Assembly: GCF_052324685.1 (NCBI RefSeq)
Contig: NC_135223.1
Coordinates: 9,766,403 to 9,830,402 of the forward strand
Length of the DNA: 64,000 nucleotides
Reading direction: 5' to 3'
Source: Brachyhypopomus gauderio
Taxonomy: Eukaryota > Chordata > Actinopteri > Gymnotiformes > Hypopomidae
The notes beneath the pieces are model-generated. The model saw only the letters and a program-made list of their open reading frames with translations. It did no database searches and was not told the origin of the DNA. Below are positions 37,401-49,195 of this stretch, in pieces (within the stretch, counting starts at the first letter, position 1; the number at the start of each line of letters is the position of its first letter). The position numbers and the translations under genes were made by a program.

Positions 37401-38161
37401 TACTGTATACAAAATTACTCATCAGCGTGGTTACGTTACACTGTTAGATAGAAATCTCTCCTTACCACTGCAAAAAAAGGTCAGAATACATAGACTATCA
37501 CATATTGAGGAAAGACAAAAACAATAAACACAAGCAGTCCAAGACAAAGTTCACTGAGAAACAAGTACAGGCAAAGTTTGACCAGAACAACATTATTTCA
37601 AATGTATCCACATAAATTCTTCTGCCTATTTACTAAAATGCATATATGCTCATTGTATGGTGCTTTACTATACAGCTAAAGGCAAGGCAGCATAAAAAAA
37701 AAGGTTTCAGACATGGCAAGACATTCTTCTAAGGTGTATCAAATTACAGATTTGTTTCAACCTTGAACAGAAAACTGAAAAGGTGTGGCAAAGAAATATC
37801 TTAAAAGAACAATAGAAATAGAGATGAGTGCCCCTTGTCCTTGATTTTAATCGAGTACAAATATATAAAATATCACCTTAGTTGTGTGTCTAATTTTGAC
37901 CCCAACCACTTGAACATACACAGGCAATAAGAAAAAGCAGTATTTATCAAATGGACTCTCCTCCCCCCCCCCCCCCCCCCCCCCCCCCCCCATATTAACA
38001 ATACATTAACATCTTCCCCCACAAACACTCTATGTATAATTACCATGTAAGGTGTTGTTATTGATGGTTATGTTGTCATCTAGGTCTATCAGAGTGCCTT
38101 CTGATCGACTTCGAGCTAGAGTCCCAGTGCGACGGACTGACTTTGCTTTAACACCTGCCAT
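34228..38161 (-). CDS. macc1: macc1, complete four-exon coding sequence
   Basis: Metastasis-associated in colon cancer 1 homologue, predicted 859 aa (human about 852). Coding exons are 38,161-38,044, 37,018-34,971, 34,827-34,639 and 34,452-34,228; all junctions are GT-AG and keep frame. MACC1 is a cytoplasmic and nuclear adaptor linked to MET signalling and endocytic trafficking, related to SH3BP4. Visible are two N-terminal NPF motifs (NPFWNQL, NPFLDDI), the conserved block LEWLKNDREAYKMAWLS-like (here FEWLKNDREAYKMAWLSHRQ), a ZU5-type region at about residues 220-330 (VPQGHVPPGDIQEI), an SH3-like domain at about 565-625 (EYFKGDTIGL, GTIGLVHCKN), and two C-terminal death-domain-like regions (about 640-722 and 740-859). 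The DPF motif of human MACC1 appears as DPL. All exons are intact. Confidence 0.96.
34639..34827 (-). CDS. macc1: macc1 coding exon 3
   Basis: 189 bases, phase 0 at both ends, between acceptor catgacag and donor acgcag|gtgagc. It encodes GLFKMDAQGLVALLIQ and the WRELAERI and APHRGKKGD blocks of the last domain. Confidence 0.95.
34971..37018 (-). CDS. macc1: macc1 coding exon 2 (ZU5, UPA and SH3 regions)
   Basis: A single 2,048-base exon, as in mammalian MACC1, between acceptor ttttgtcag and donor attgcc|gtatgt. It carries the bulk of the protein: NPF motifs, ZU5-like and SH3-like domains and the first death-like region. Confidence 0.95.
37963..37991. repeat. Poly(C) tract in macc1 intron
   Basis: A C homopolymer of almost 30 bases, about 50 bases beyond the exon 1 donor. 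Its length is likely unreliable in assembly. Confidence 0.95.
38044..38161 (-). CDS. macc1: macc1 coding exon 1
   Basis: ATG at 38,161. Encodes 39 codons (MAGVKAKSVRRTGTLARS ...) plus one base, donor ttacatg|gtaatt. The basic stretch followed by RSRSEGTLIDLDDN parallels SGRIAQSMSEANLIDME of human MACC1, supporting the start. Confidence 0.85.
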
Positions 38162-39015
38162 CTTTTACAGACAAGAGAGAACAAATACAGGTTAAAGAAA
38201 ACACGTTTATCAGATGTTTATCAGAGTCTGAATGAGGTAAATTGTGAATGTGGAATAATAAAAAAAAAAATCATGATTTCTCATCATTCCCTGTTAGTAA
38301 TATTCAGTTAGCAATTTTAAAACATCTACATATTATGGGTTTGGCCATTGTAGATGGTTACAGTCAACTTGTAAAAAGCTATTTTGAGGAAGGAACAGAA
38401 CATGTTATTAATCAAAGACGAGTAGAACTCGACCTGCTGTTTTGAATCGCTAGTGTGTGCATTCACAGTCCATTCACAGCCTAATCTGTCACCGGTAGTC
38501 AGTTATTAAGTGCGTTTTACTATGCCACTGAACAAAAGCTGGTTGGGCTAGTCTGAATCTAAAAAACACGCACAGTTTCTTCTCGGGGCTATTGGTGGAT
38601 GAAACAAGCACGCGTGCACACGCCCCAGCGCGGCCACGTCGATACACCTGTTTGTTTCTGAATGACTCCGTAGACGGAAGCGGAGAACATGCACTAAACA
38701 AATCCACTATTTCAATGTGTTACCGCAAGACAATGAAATAGTGACTGTGACAGTGCGGCAAACAAAAACTTTTTTTTACTGAACAATTATTTTCTTTTAG
38801 AAAATCTCTGTCTAAATCGCAACATACAAACTAACGCTCTTAAGCTGTAGCCACACGTGTACTATTCCATATACCAAGTTCATCTACGAAAAAAATTCCC
38901 AACCATGAGAAAATCATTTCAGTTTTTATAAAGTTTGACATAACACGTGGACATGGCTAGAGAACTTCGTTTCCAGAATGGCGACACTGGATTAATAGTA
39001 ACTGATACGACTCAC

Positions 39016-39110
39016 CTGAAATAAGTTTCTTCTTCCACGTTCACTATTCAGCTTTTTTTCTTAAATCAAGAGGGAGCGGCAGCAACAACACCTTGCACAC
39101 TTGCGCTCCT
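39016..39110 (-). other. macc1: macc1 5'UTR exon (inferred)
   Basis: A consensus donor (tatttcag|gtgagt, 39,016/39,015) on the minus strand, about 0.85 kb upstream of the coding start and just downstream of promoter-like motifs, marks a probable non-coding first exon. Its 5' end is approximate. Confidence 0.5.
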
Positions 39111-39116
39111 GTCCTC

Positions 39117-39154
39117 ATTTGCATAGTAAGCAAATGCATTGTGGGATTAGTAGT
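39117..39154 (-). promoter_or_regulatory. macc1: macc1 promoter motifs: octamer and ZNF143-type site
   Basis: An octamer (ATTTGCAT on plus, 39,117-39,124) lies next to a minus-strand match to the ZNF143/STAF site (ACTACTAATCCCACAATGC, 39,136-39,154; consensus ACTACAATTCCCAGMATGC). Both sit immediately upstream of the inferred first exon, where such motifs act in TATA-less vertebrate promoters. No TATA box is seen. Confidence 0.5.
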
Positions 39155-39814
39155 CCTGAAAAAGATAAACGACCGTAGTAGCACAGTACCGGTTTATATT
39201 CAGACTCAGTCATCCAGAATTCTCTTTATTATGAACGTAAAACGTGTCGCAACACCTGAAACTGAAGGTGGTTTCGGTATGGAACAAAAACATATTTATT
39301 TGTGGATCACAATATCGTGGCACTACTAAGTACGCAAACTTTGGTAGTCTGCAGTTTTATTTTCTAAGAAGTCGTTTTTTCGGATCAGTTGTTAGGCTAC
39401 TAATAATTAAGATTATTATTTATCTCATTAAGCTTTTTTCTTTTTTCAGCAACAACATGATGCAAAATGATGCAAATATTAACCTATAAAATATTTTATC
39501 TTTGGTGGTTGCGGATGCTTAACAAAAAATGTATTTCTATTTTTTTGTTTTGAGACGTTAGTTAGTAGATTTCACAAAGGTGATCTTTTTTTTAATAGCA
39601 TACCCAGAGGCGCAGCTGTTTAATTACTTCATACATTTTTTATTGTGAAATATTTAGCCAGAAAACGCTGGAACCGTTTAAACCCTTTGCATAGTTGCTG
39701 TGTACATTTTGACGGGCTGACTGAAAACTGTATAAAGACTGACCCCTACTGGACACCTGTAGGCATGACCCTGAATTATTTCCATGTAATTCCATAATGG
39801 TGAATTACAAACAA

Positions 39815-39941
39815 TATAAAACAGTGGTCAGTCGTCTTCTTTAAGATCCGCTTTTCTGTTGTAAGTCTCATCCACCACTTCTAACCCTGCTGTCAGATAC
39901 AGGCAGCTACTCTGGAGGACGGGAGGTTTGTGACCACGGAC
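39815..39941 (+). promoter_or_regulatory. abcb5: abcb5 TATA box and 5'UTR exon
   Basis: TATAAAA at 39,815-39,821 predicts a start near 39,845. A non-coding exon would end at a perfect donor (cacggac|gtaagt, 39,941/39,942). The next exon probably begins after cttcaag at 42,905, 22 bases before the ATG. Start and pairing are inferred from motif spacing. Confidence 0.5.
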
Positions 39942-39958
39942 GTAAGTACCCAATAATT

Positions 39959-40012
39959 AGGGGTCCAAGCACCGAAGGTGCTGGAAACCCACTGTAATTG
40001 TTCCGATTTTTA
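39959..40012. repeat. Teleost interspersed repeat fragment
   Basis: The text ggggtccaagcaccgaaggtgctgg followed by tgttccgatttttatt is, as I recall it, a motif recurring in teleost genomes. Here it contains an inverted pair (agcacc/ggtgct). Family not assigned. Confidence 0.4.
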
Positions 40013-41049
40013 TTATTTGGTAGTTGTCATTGTCACTAAAGAATCACCCATGCAGGAGATATCATATTTCACTTCTGCAAACAGACGTGTGTTGTTCTTG
40101 CAAATTCTATCATAGCTTGTTCATATTATCATTCTTCCTAAATCTGACAGATTCCACATAACCTGTTACACACCTGTTGCCAGAAGGAGGTGTTTCTAGA
40201 TGGTAAAGAACTTAGGATGCCTGCAATCTTGATGTGCCAACACCAGAGTCAACACACCAGAGTCAGTCCTGTTCCATTTAAGCCCAATAAACACATTTAT
40301 CTTCTCGTGTAGCATCTAGATATTCACTACATTAGATGTTTGTAACTGCGTCGATGGTGTTCAGTTTATTTAAAATTTTACGTCCACTTGGATGCACTAC
40401 CAGCTCTCACCACCAGGGGTCCATGACCCCTCAATACTCGCCGTTTCCAGTTCTATTGCACTCAATGTTGACAATTAGTATCATTATGTTGGACTATATA
40501 TGTTTGACGAAGTCTTGTTGTGTGCATTTCTCTTTGTATGTGTATGGGTCTTTTTTTATTCTATATTTTGGTGCCTCTGACTTTACCATTTGCCAGGTTT
40601 GTGCCCCACTCTGGCACACACTTTTTATTAAAACATGCATAATACATCTTTCTGAGTTTGCCTCAAAGTCTAAAATTTGTTTATTTGATCTCAAATTAGC
40701 TTTTCATAGCTTTCATAACCTTTCTTTCAATTGTGATGCTTATGTTCTATATCTGATAATCAAGATCTGATGAATAAGATCTGATCATCAAGATTAGGCC
40801 AAAACCATGAGAGAGGTATGGACGTACAGAGGTTATACAGAGCAGGAAAGTCTTGTTTTAGAGGTGTGTATATCACCTGTTCAATTATCTCACCTAAAGT
40901 ACATTAATACCAGATGTGGGAGGAAATATGAGTTTGATTAGGTTGTTCTGCTGAGAGTTACACTAAAATACAGTAGTAAAAAAGTAAATCCTGACATAAA
41001 ACCATAATATATCTCTACCTGTTAGTACCTATCCGTACTATTACCTAGG

Positions 41050-41137
41050 ATGAATTCTGTGATCAGATGCAAAGCACTTTGTAAGTCGCTCTGGAAAAGA
41101 GCATCTGCTAAATGCCGTAAATGTAAATGTAAATGTA
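41050..41137. repeat. SINE/L2-type 3' tail
   Basis: The block reads aaagcactttgtaagtcgctctgg ... gcatctgctaaatgccgtaaatg and ends in short aaatgt repeats. This is the typical 3' tail shared by teleost L2-type LINEs and their partner SINEs. Confidence 0.65.
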
Positions 41138-41537
41138 GGACAGTGGTTGAACTTGAAAACAGATGCAAGCACAAGTAAATGTTGTCACAAAGTACTCCTT
41201 TAAACATATTCCTTATTTTAGTGTACAGGAAACTATAGGACTACAGTTTACTGGAAATGATTTAGATGGTGGACCATTAAACATCCTCTCTAATGGCAAA
41301 GGTAGACTTCCTCCACTTCTTCTGTAGCTCTCAGAAATATAGAGGAAGCAGTCTGTAGGTTTACATGGCTGCATGTTGGCTTACACGAGGTTTTAAAAAT
41401 AATCAAATTATGTTCAGCTTTATGTAATAACATGTCTATGTTTACCATAGTATGACCATATTCAGGTTTTCAGACAAGCAGAGGTTGACACAACACACAC
41501 AATCCAACAGCTCTACGTTCTGGCGAGGAATTCATTG

Positions 41538-41611
<74 letters not shown>
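41538..41611. repeat. (GT)n microsatellite
   Basis: About 35 GT units with one interruption. Confidence 0.97.
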
Positions 41612-41612
<1 letters not shown>

Positions 41613-42399
41613 GGACGGTTGATGGTGATGGCATGCTGTAGGCGTGTCCTTGTGGGACCATGTATCAGGCTGTAAAGCTTGTCTTGGTGGAATGAAACAC
41701 TTGTGAGTTATACCTTGACTGTGATAACAGCACATAGTAAGTCCTGCAAACTTCCTTCTTTTTGCTTAATTTTGCCTTCAAAACAAACACCGGTACGGTA
41801 CTTTACCACACTTCACATCTGCAGGGTCACATTATTGCAGTGGCACTGCTGATATATTGACTGATTTTCAATACCAAAGATGGGTAACATAACTTTAATT
41901 TTTCCTTACAAACATATCTGTATAGCATACTTTTAGTGAACCAGTGGCAATTTGGTATGGACTGTACTGTTAATTAGAAAATGATATATATTTTTTCTTT
42001 AGATAATGATAATGCAAAGGACATGCTATTTCAGTATTTTCCTGATGTCTGTGATTTAATTCAAGAGTAATCCTTAACACAATATAAACTCTTCATTCTC
42101 AGTTCCCACTGCACTATAGCTGTACATTCAAATGACACTGTAAGGGTTTGTTTGCTGATGCTAATGTTTATGGGAGCATCACTGAGCATTTGGCATAGGC
42201 TGATATGTCATCATTTAATTGAGCATCAACAGTTACAAAAACTACACCAAGCCTGTACATTATTATTATATACATGTTTTGTGAATGTATCGCATTCTCT
42301 GCAAGGTCAGACTGGAGTTTCATAATGAAATAAATAAATGGCCTTTCTTAATTATTTTCTTAATGAAATAAATTACCTTTCTTATTCATTTCTGGGTTA

Positions 42400-42840
42400 T
42401 GTATCACACTTGGCCCCTCTATCGTTTCCCTGTCTTGTGTCCTAGTTTCATTTTCTCTGATCCTGTTCCTGTCCCACTTTTGGTTTTTGCTATTTCATTA
42501 CTTTCCCCTGTGTCCCCATGTTTAGCTCGTGTTAGCCTTGATGTCCCTGTGCATTATACCCAGTTATGCCCGGCCTTTTCTGGTTTCTAGGTATTGTATT
42601 GTTGTCCAAGTCCTGTGTGTACTAAACCTTTGTTCTAACATCCATTATTCTAGACTTTGTTGTGTTCTTTGTATCATGTCCTTGTTTCTGGTTTTCGTGT
42701 TTCACTTTCTGTTCCTGTTTCCCGGTACCATTGGTTCACTGACCCTGTACTGTTGTTATGACCCTGAATCTGCATTTGGGCAAAATAAATCACCCTCTTC
42801 TCAGCGTATGCGACTGCCTGTCATTCTCTCGTTACATTAT
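42400..42840. mobile_element. Possible degenerate retroelement segment
   Basis: Pyrimidine-rich plus-strand text with an aataaatc signal near 42,785 and a terminal tcattctctcgttaca resembles the 3' portion of a teleost LTR or SINE-type element. Ends and target duplication were not resolved. Confidence 0.3.
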
Positions 42841-42926
42841 GAGTGTAATCATCGTGTCCGATCACTTCATGCAGCTAGAAATGCTGACTTATCTCTGCTT
42901 CAAGGAGCCCATGAACGTGTGCCAGT

Positions 42927-45900
42927 ATGACGGAGGAGCTGAATGCAGAAGAAACCCAACCTCCAGCTGATCTTCAAGGTGCGGCCTCTCTGCTTACAGT
43001 TTGCAAACACTATACATAATCATTATCATACAACATGCCATCAACATAAATCATTATCGTACGTCAGGTGTTGTACCAGTTTGTCTCATTTTAAATGAGT
43101 TTAAAGGGAAATAAAGTGTTGTGCGTGAGCGCAGTGTTCTGCAGAGCCTTCAGACTTTTTTTCTTCTCCTTAACAGAAGATGATAAATCAGAGAAGCCAG
43201 TGGGGGAAAGTTTTGAGTCCCAATCAAAGAACACAAAGTAAAACATCATCATTTCTTACTGTCCTTCAGCTACAGTAATACAGTGAATACATTCAAGGAA
43301 CAGTTTTTAGTCTGTCACTATGTCATTTGGTTCATAAATATTTTTTTAATATTAAAGAAAGAAGTCGGCTGACCCAAAAGAGTCAGGGAAGTCCGTCAGC
43401 TTTTTACAGCTGGTAAGACAATATCTTTAGCTACTCTATATTTTAGGATAACAGCCAATATGGCTGCAGGTATCACTGCATTTCAAGAGATGTCACCTGC
43501 CTGCGTTGTGGTTACAGTTTCGCTATGCCACCTGTCCAGAGGTTTTCCTGATGTTGATTGGTCTTATGTGTGCTGCTCTCCACGGTACCCGCCCTGCCCA
43601 TCACATGTGTCGTATTTGGCGAGTTGACCGACAGCTTTGTACAAAGTGGACAACCGTTCAACTACACAGGTGCTTATAAGGCTCAAGATATTTGAAGCAA
43701 AATGCTCATAACTACAATATGTTCAATTCTGGGAGCTGTTAATGAGCTTGATTCCTTCACCTTCGAGGGCCATTTCCACTCTAAAAATGCTTATATGTCA
43801 ATACAAAGTTTAACTTTTTTGCTCCCACTTTGCAGAAAACTTCGCCATTAACTTCACAGTGGCCTCCATGGACTGTGGAACTATTCCTGGGTTTGACATT
43901 CAGGCTTTAATGACAACGTGAGGGGCCTTCGGTCATCCTTTCATTCTTGTCGTTCTGTCTCTTTTTTGGGGGTGTCAACTCATGATTTGTTTTTTGACTG
44001 ACAAATCACTACTGCTAGTTATGCAAAGTGGTAAATATTTAGGACACAGATGTACTGGGAATAATTCAGACATTCTAGTTATGAAGAGTGGCAATAATGC
44101 AGATAATGATTAAATTTCACAGGTACGCATATTACTTTGCGGGGTTTGGAGCTGCAGTGTTGCTTCTCGGAACGGTTCAGGTGATGCTGTTCGTAGTGAC
44201 AGCCACTAGACAGACCAAGCGCATCCGAGAAAAATACTTCCATGCCATCATCCACCAGCAGATGGCGTGGTTCGACACACATTCCATTGGAGAACTCAAC
44301 ACTCGATTGACAGAGTAGGTTTCCAACCTGAATGAGCTTATCATAGCCTTTCTGTACTAATATTTGTTAGTAATATGGTTGCTCTTTTTTGACTCCAACA
44401 GTGATATAAACACAATCAGTGATGGCTTAGGAGACAATATTTGCATATTCGTTGAGTTTATCAGCAGATTTCTCAGTGCTTTAATCATTGGATTCATCTA
44501 TGGCTGGAAGCTAACACTGGTCATTTTGGCAGTCGGTCCACTGCTGGCAGCATCAGCTCTTGTGTGGTCTAAAGTATGTAATATTCACCTATATGAAAAT
44601 TAATATGTTAGCATGCTTTCCATTAGAAACCTGTCTTGAATGTGGACAAACTGTAATTTGAATTTAAGTGATACATTTGCCTTTTGTGAGTGATGCAATA
44701 TGAATAGTTTCATGAAGAGGATTACAAGACATTTCACAAGACATTTCTGTCTTACTGGGAATTACAGAATTACACAGTAAAGCTGCATATACAATCTTTG
44801 CATAATTTAGTTACCATATCAGAACCTTTCAGTTTCAGTGTTGTTGCTAACATTTTTTAAAGAGATTTCAATGTTATTTTGCTGAAATTTAAAAAGAAAA
44901 TTAATATAACTTGCATGTTAACATATTAACATATTTTCTAATTAAATAATACTACTTCTTAAGTTATGCTGTATGCCTTAGGCTACATGACAATCGCTTT
45001 AGTAATGTAAGAGTGTTTTCACTTGTTTTCACTTAGGTCCTTGCAACCCTCACGAACAAGGAGCTATCAGCCTATGCTAAAGCTGGAGCAGTTGCTGAGG
45101 AGGTTCTTGTGGCCATCAGGACAGTCGTGACGTTCAACGGCCAACAGAAAGCTCTGCAAAAGTGAGAGAGTGCTTTATGTTCCCAGTTCATTCAAAGAAT
45201 CTCCCTTTCTCTCAAAGAATCTCCTAGTAATTCCCTTGACTGGTATTTGCAACATTAAACTAATGTATTTATTTATGCATTTATGTATTAATGTTTTAAT
45301 GTGTAAACAAAGATAACTTTCTGCATACTAGGTATCAGACCAGTTTGACTGACGCAAAGAACGCAGGGGTGAAGAAAGCTGTTATCACAAACGTGTCCCG
45401 GGGGGTCATGCAGTTCCTGGTATTTGGAACATTTGCTCTTGGGTTTTGGTATGGCACAAAACTCTCTTTGGAAGAACCTGAGAACTACTCCATTGGAAGA
45501 GTCATCACTGTGGGTTTGGAGTGCAGCGCACCCGATACCATTTACGTCTTAGGATTTTTAAATAATGTCATGGTATATGAAGATAAAACAGTATTTTGCA
45601 AAACGTTCAGACAGGTTTGTTTCTGTCCTAAGGTCTTCTGCCTGGTGATGCTTGGGTCGCTGTCTTTGGGTCAGGGGATTCCTAAGCTGGAAACTGTTGC
45701 TAAGGCTCGTGGTGCTGCATTCACAATTTACGAGACCATCGACACGGTAGGCTATGCAGTCCCCTTTCATTAACCACATTCAGCTTGATTCATTTTAGTC
45801 AAGAAGTCTTGCATTGGCGGAGATGCTATACTGTATAGGAAAGAAATGCCATTGCATTTCTGATGAGAATTTCTTTTAAAATTTTGTTTGTGTCTCGCAG

Positions 45901-48900
45901 CCCCGTCCCATTGACAGCAGTTCAGAGGAGGGATTCAAACCAGACAGTGTGAAAGGTGACATCGAATTCAAGAACATCCAGTTCAGCTACCCGTCCAGAA
46001 AGGAAGTGAAGGTAATCTAAAAGAAAAAACACTCCGATTAGTTAGTTAACTTAGATAGCCTAACTTATTTTTTGTGTTCTGCTGTAGATTCTGCAGGGGA
46101 TGAGTCTGAAAGTGCCCCATGGGAAGACAGTTGCTCTGGTGGGAGCCAGTGGCTGTGGGAAGAGCACCACCATTCAGCTGCTGCAGCGGTTTTATGATCC
46201 TGACACAGGAGAGGTAAATATGATCATGTCTCCACTCCCTCAGAGTGGTGGTGTGAGGTTGAGTGGTGGGTTCTGAGTTCTGGTGGTGTGTGTAGGTGAC
46301 CCTGGACGGGCGAGATGTTCGTTCTCTGAATGTGCGATGGCTGAGGGAGAATATGGGCATCGTGAGCCAGGAGCCTATACTGTTTGGCACCACGATCGCC
46401 GAGAACATCCGCTATGGCCGTGAGGACGCTACCGATGAGGACATCGAACGTGCTGTGAGAGAGGCCAATGCCTACGAATTCATCTCCAGACTTCCAGACG
46501 TAAGAGTCATGCACGTGTTCTACATGTTGTATACTGACATATAAAGCTTTGAAATCTGACACACACTGTCTTGAAAACACATTTTTGCGTATCACTTGAA
46601 ATATTCAAAATGGCTGGGATGTTGTATGTAAATGCTGGAGTTGTGTTTTCTGAGGCAGAAGCTGAACACGATGGTGGGGGAGCGGGGGGCTCAGCTGAGT
46701 GGGGGACAGAAACAGAGGATCGCAATCGCTCGGGCTCTGGTCAAAAACCCCAAAATCCTCCTGCTGGATGAAGCCACCTCAGCCCTGGACACACAGAGTG
46801 AATCCATCGTTCAGGCTGCCTTAGATAAGGTAGCACTAGACCAGTGACTCCCACACACCCCCTGTCACACTCATAGTGCTTTTTCATATCAACCATTCAC
46901 CTGCACTGTTCAATAAAGTTCTTGCTGGATGGATTATAACACATGACTGATTTTGAGTGTTGTTTCCAAGGCGAGATCAGGTCGCACCACCATAGTGATT
47001 GCTCACCGGCTGTCCACCATCCGCTCAGCCGACGTGATCGCAGGGTTTCGGGACGGCCAAGTAGTGGAGCAGGGCACTCACAGGGAGCTCATGAGCAAGA
47101 AGGGGATCTACTACTCACTCGTCATGCAGCAGGTACTCCAGCAGCCTGGAACAGCCCGACTACACACAGGAGTTAAAACTGTTAAAGGCTGTTACTTAGT
47201 TCATTGGAATCAACAGTATGATAACTCAAGTGTAACTTGGAAATTGTCAATGCTACACAGATGTCTGAAGTATGTGAGGATGAGGATGGCAATGGTAATG
47301 AAAAGGTCTCTGAAGAAGAAACGTGTGATGAGTTATCTGACTCTGGCAGTGCTGATGAGCTTCTGATGGGGAAGTCAGAAAACATCAGCTCGGAGAGAAA
47401 CTCAGTAAGACACGATACGGTTCTTGGAAGGAGATCAAAAAGGAAGACAAAAGACAAAAAGAAGTCTGAGTCCCAAAAGCACAAAAAGGTACAATATTGG
47501 ATGATAGCAACAAAATTGGCAATCATCAAAGGAACATATGGACCAGTAGATGAAATGTCAGCTTTGAAAACAAATATTTTTTTACATTTACATTAATTGT
47601 TATCTTTATATTAGAAGGAAGAAAAAGAACCAGGTGTCCCTTTCAGCAGGATCCTGGCTCTGAACAAGCCAGAGTGGCCCTACCTGGTGGTGGGCACCCT
47701 GGCCCACTTTGTGGGAGGAGCTGTCCAACCTTGTGTGGGCATCCTCTTTGCCAAAATCACTGGGGTGAGTAGTTGCCTTGCTCTGAGGTTTTCAGTTGTC
47801 AAGATTATATACTGTGAGGTTTTCACCTGTGGTCCTTTTATTACATTCAACCGCAGTTCCATTTTCTAGCACGTGTGATCTAGAATTCTAGAAAAATCTT
47901 GAAGGATGTTTCAACTACAGGTTAGGACTTGAAAATCATGGTTACAAATTAAGAAGTGGTGTTATATTAAACAAACATGTGTAGATGAAGTCTTCATGTA
48001 GGTGTTTGTGTGTAGGTGTTTGCTGAGACTGACCCTGATGTGTAGATGAAGTCTTCATGTAGGTTTTTGTGTGCAGGTGTTTGATGAGACCGACCCTGAT
48101 GTGTAGATGGAGTCTTCATGTAGGTGTTTGTGTGTAGGTGTTTGATGAGACTGACCCTGATATGTAGATGGAGTCTTCATGTAAGTGTTTGTGTGTAGGT
48201 GTGTGCTGAGACTGACCCTGATGTGTAGATGGAGTCTTCATGTAGGTGTTTGTGTGTAGGTGTTTGCTGAGACTGACCCTGATGTGTGGATGGAGGCTTC
48301 ATGTAGGTGTTTGTGTGTAGGTGTGTGCTGAGACTGACCCTGATGTGTAGATGGAGTCTTCATGTAGGTGTTTGTGTGTAGGTGTTTGCTGAGACTGACC
48401 CTGATATGTAGATGGAGTCTTCATGTAAGTGTTTGTGTGTAGGTGTTTGCTGAGACTGACCCTAATGTGTAGATGAAGTCTTCATGTAGGTGTTTGTGTG
48501 TAGGTGTTTGTTGAGACTGACCCTGATGTGTAGATGGAGTCTTCATGTAGGTGTTTGTGTGTAGGTGTTTGCTGACCCTGATATGTAGATGGAGTCTTCA
48601 TGTAGGTGTTTGTGTGTAGGTGTTTGATGAGACTGACCCTGATGTGTAGATGGAGTCTTCATGTAGGTGTTTGTGTGTAGGTGTTTGCTGAGACTGACCC
48701 TGATGTGTAGATGGAGTCTTCATGTAGGTGTTTGTGTGTAGGTGTTTGCTGAGACTGACCCTGATGTGTAGATGGAGTCTTCATGTAGGTGTTTGTGTGT
48801 AGGTGTTTGCTGACCCTGATATGTAGATGGAGTCTTCATGTAGGTTTTTGTGTGTAGGTGTTTGCTGACCCTAATGTGTAGATGAAGTCTTCATGTAGGT

Positions 48901-49137
48901 GTTTGTGTGTAGGTGTTTGCTGAGACTGACCCTGATGTGTAGATGGAGTCTTCATGTAGGTTTTTGTGTGTAGGTGTTTGCTGACCCTAATGTGTAGATG
49001 AAGTCTTCATGTAGGTGTTTGTGTGTAGGTGTTTGCTGAGACTGACCCTGATGTACAGCGGGAAAAGACACTGATGTTCTGTCTTTTGTTCCTCCCTCTT
49101 GGAGCTGTAGCAGTTATCACACATTTCTTTCAGGTGT

Positions 49138-49195
<58 letters not shown>

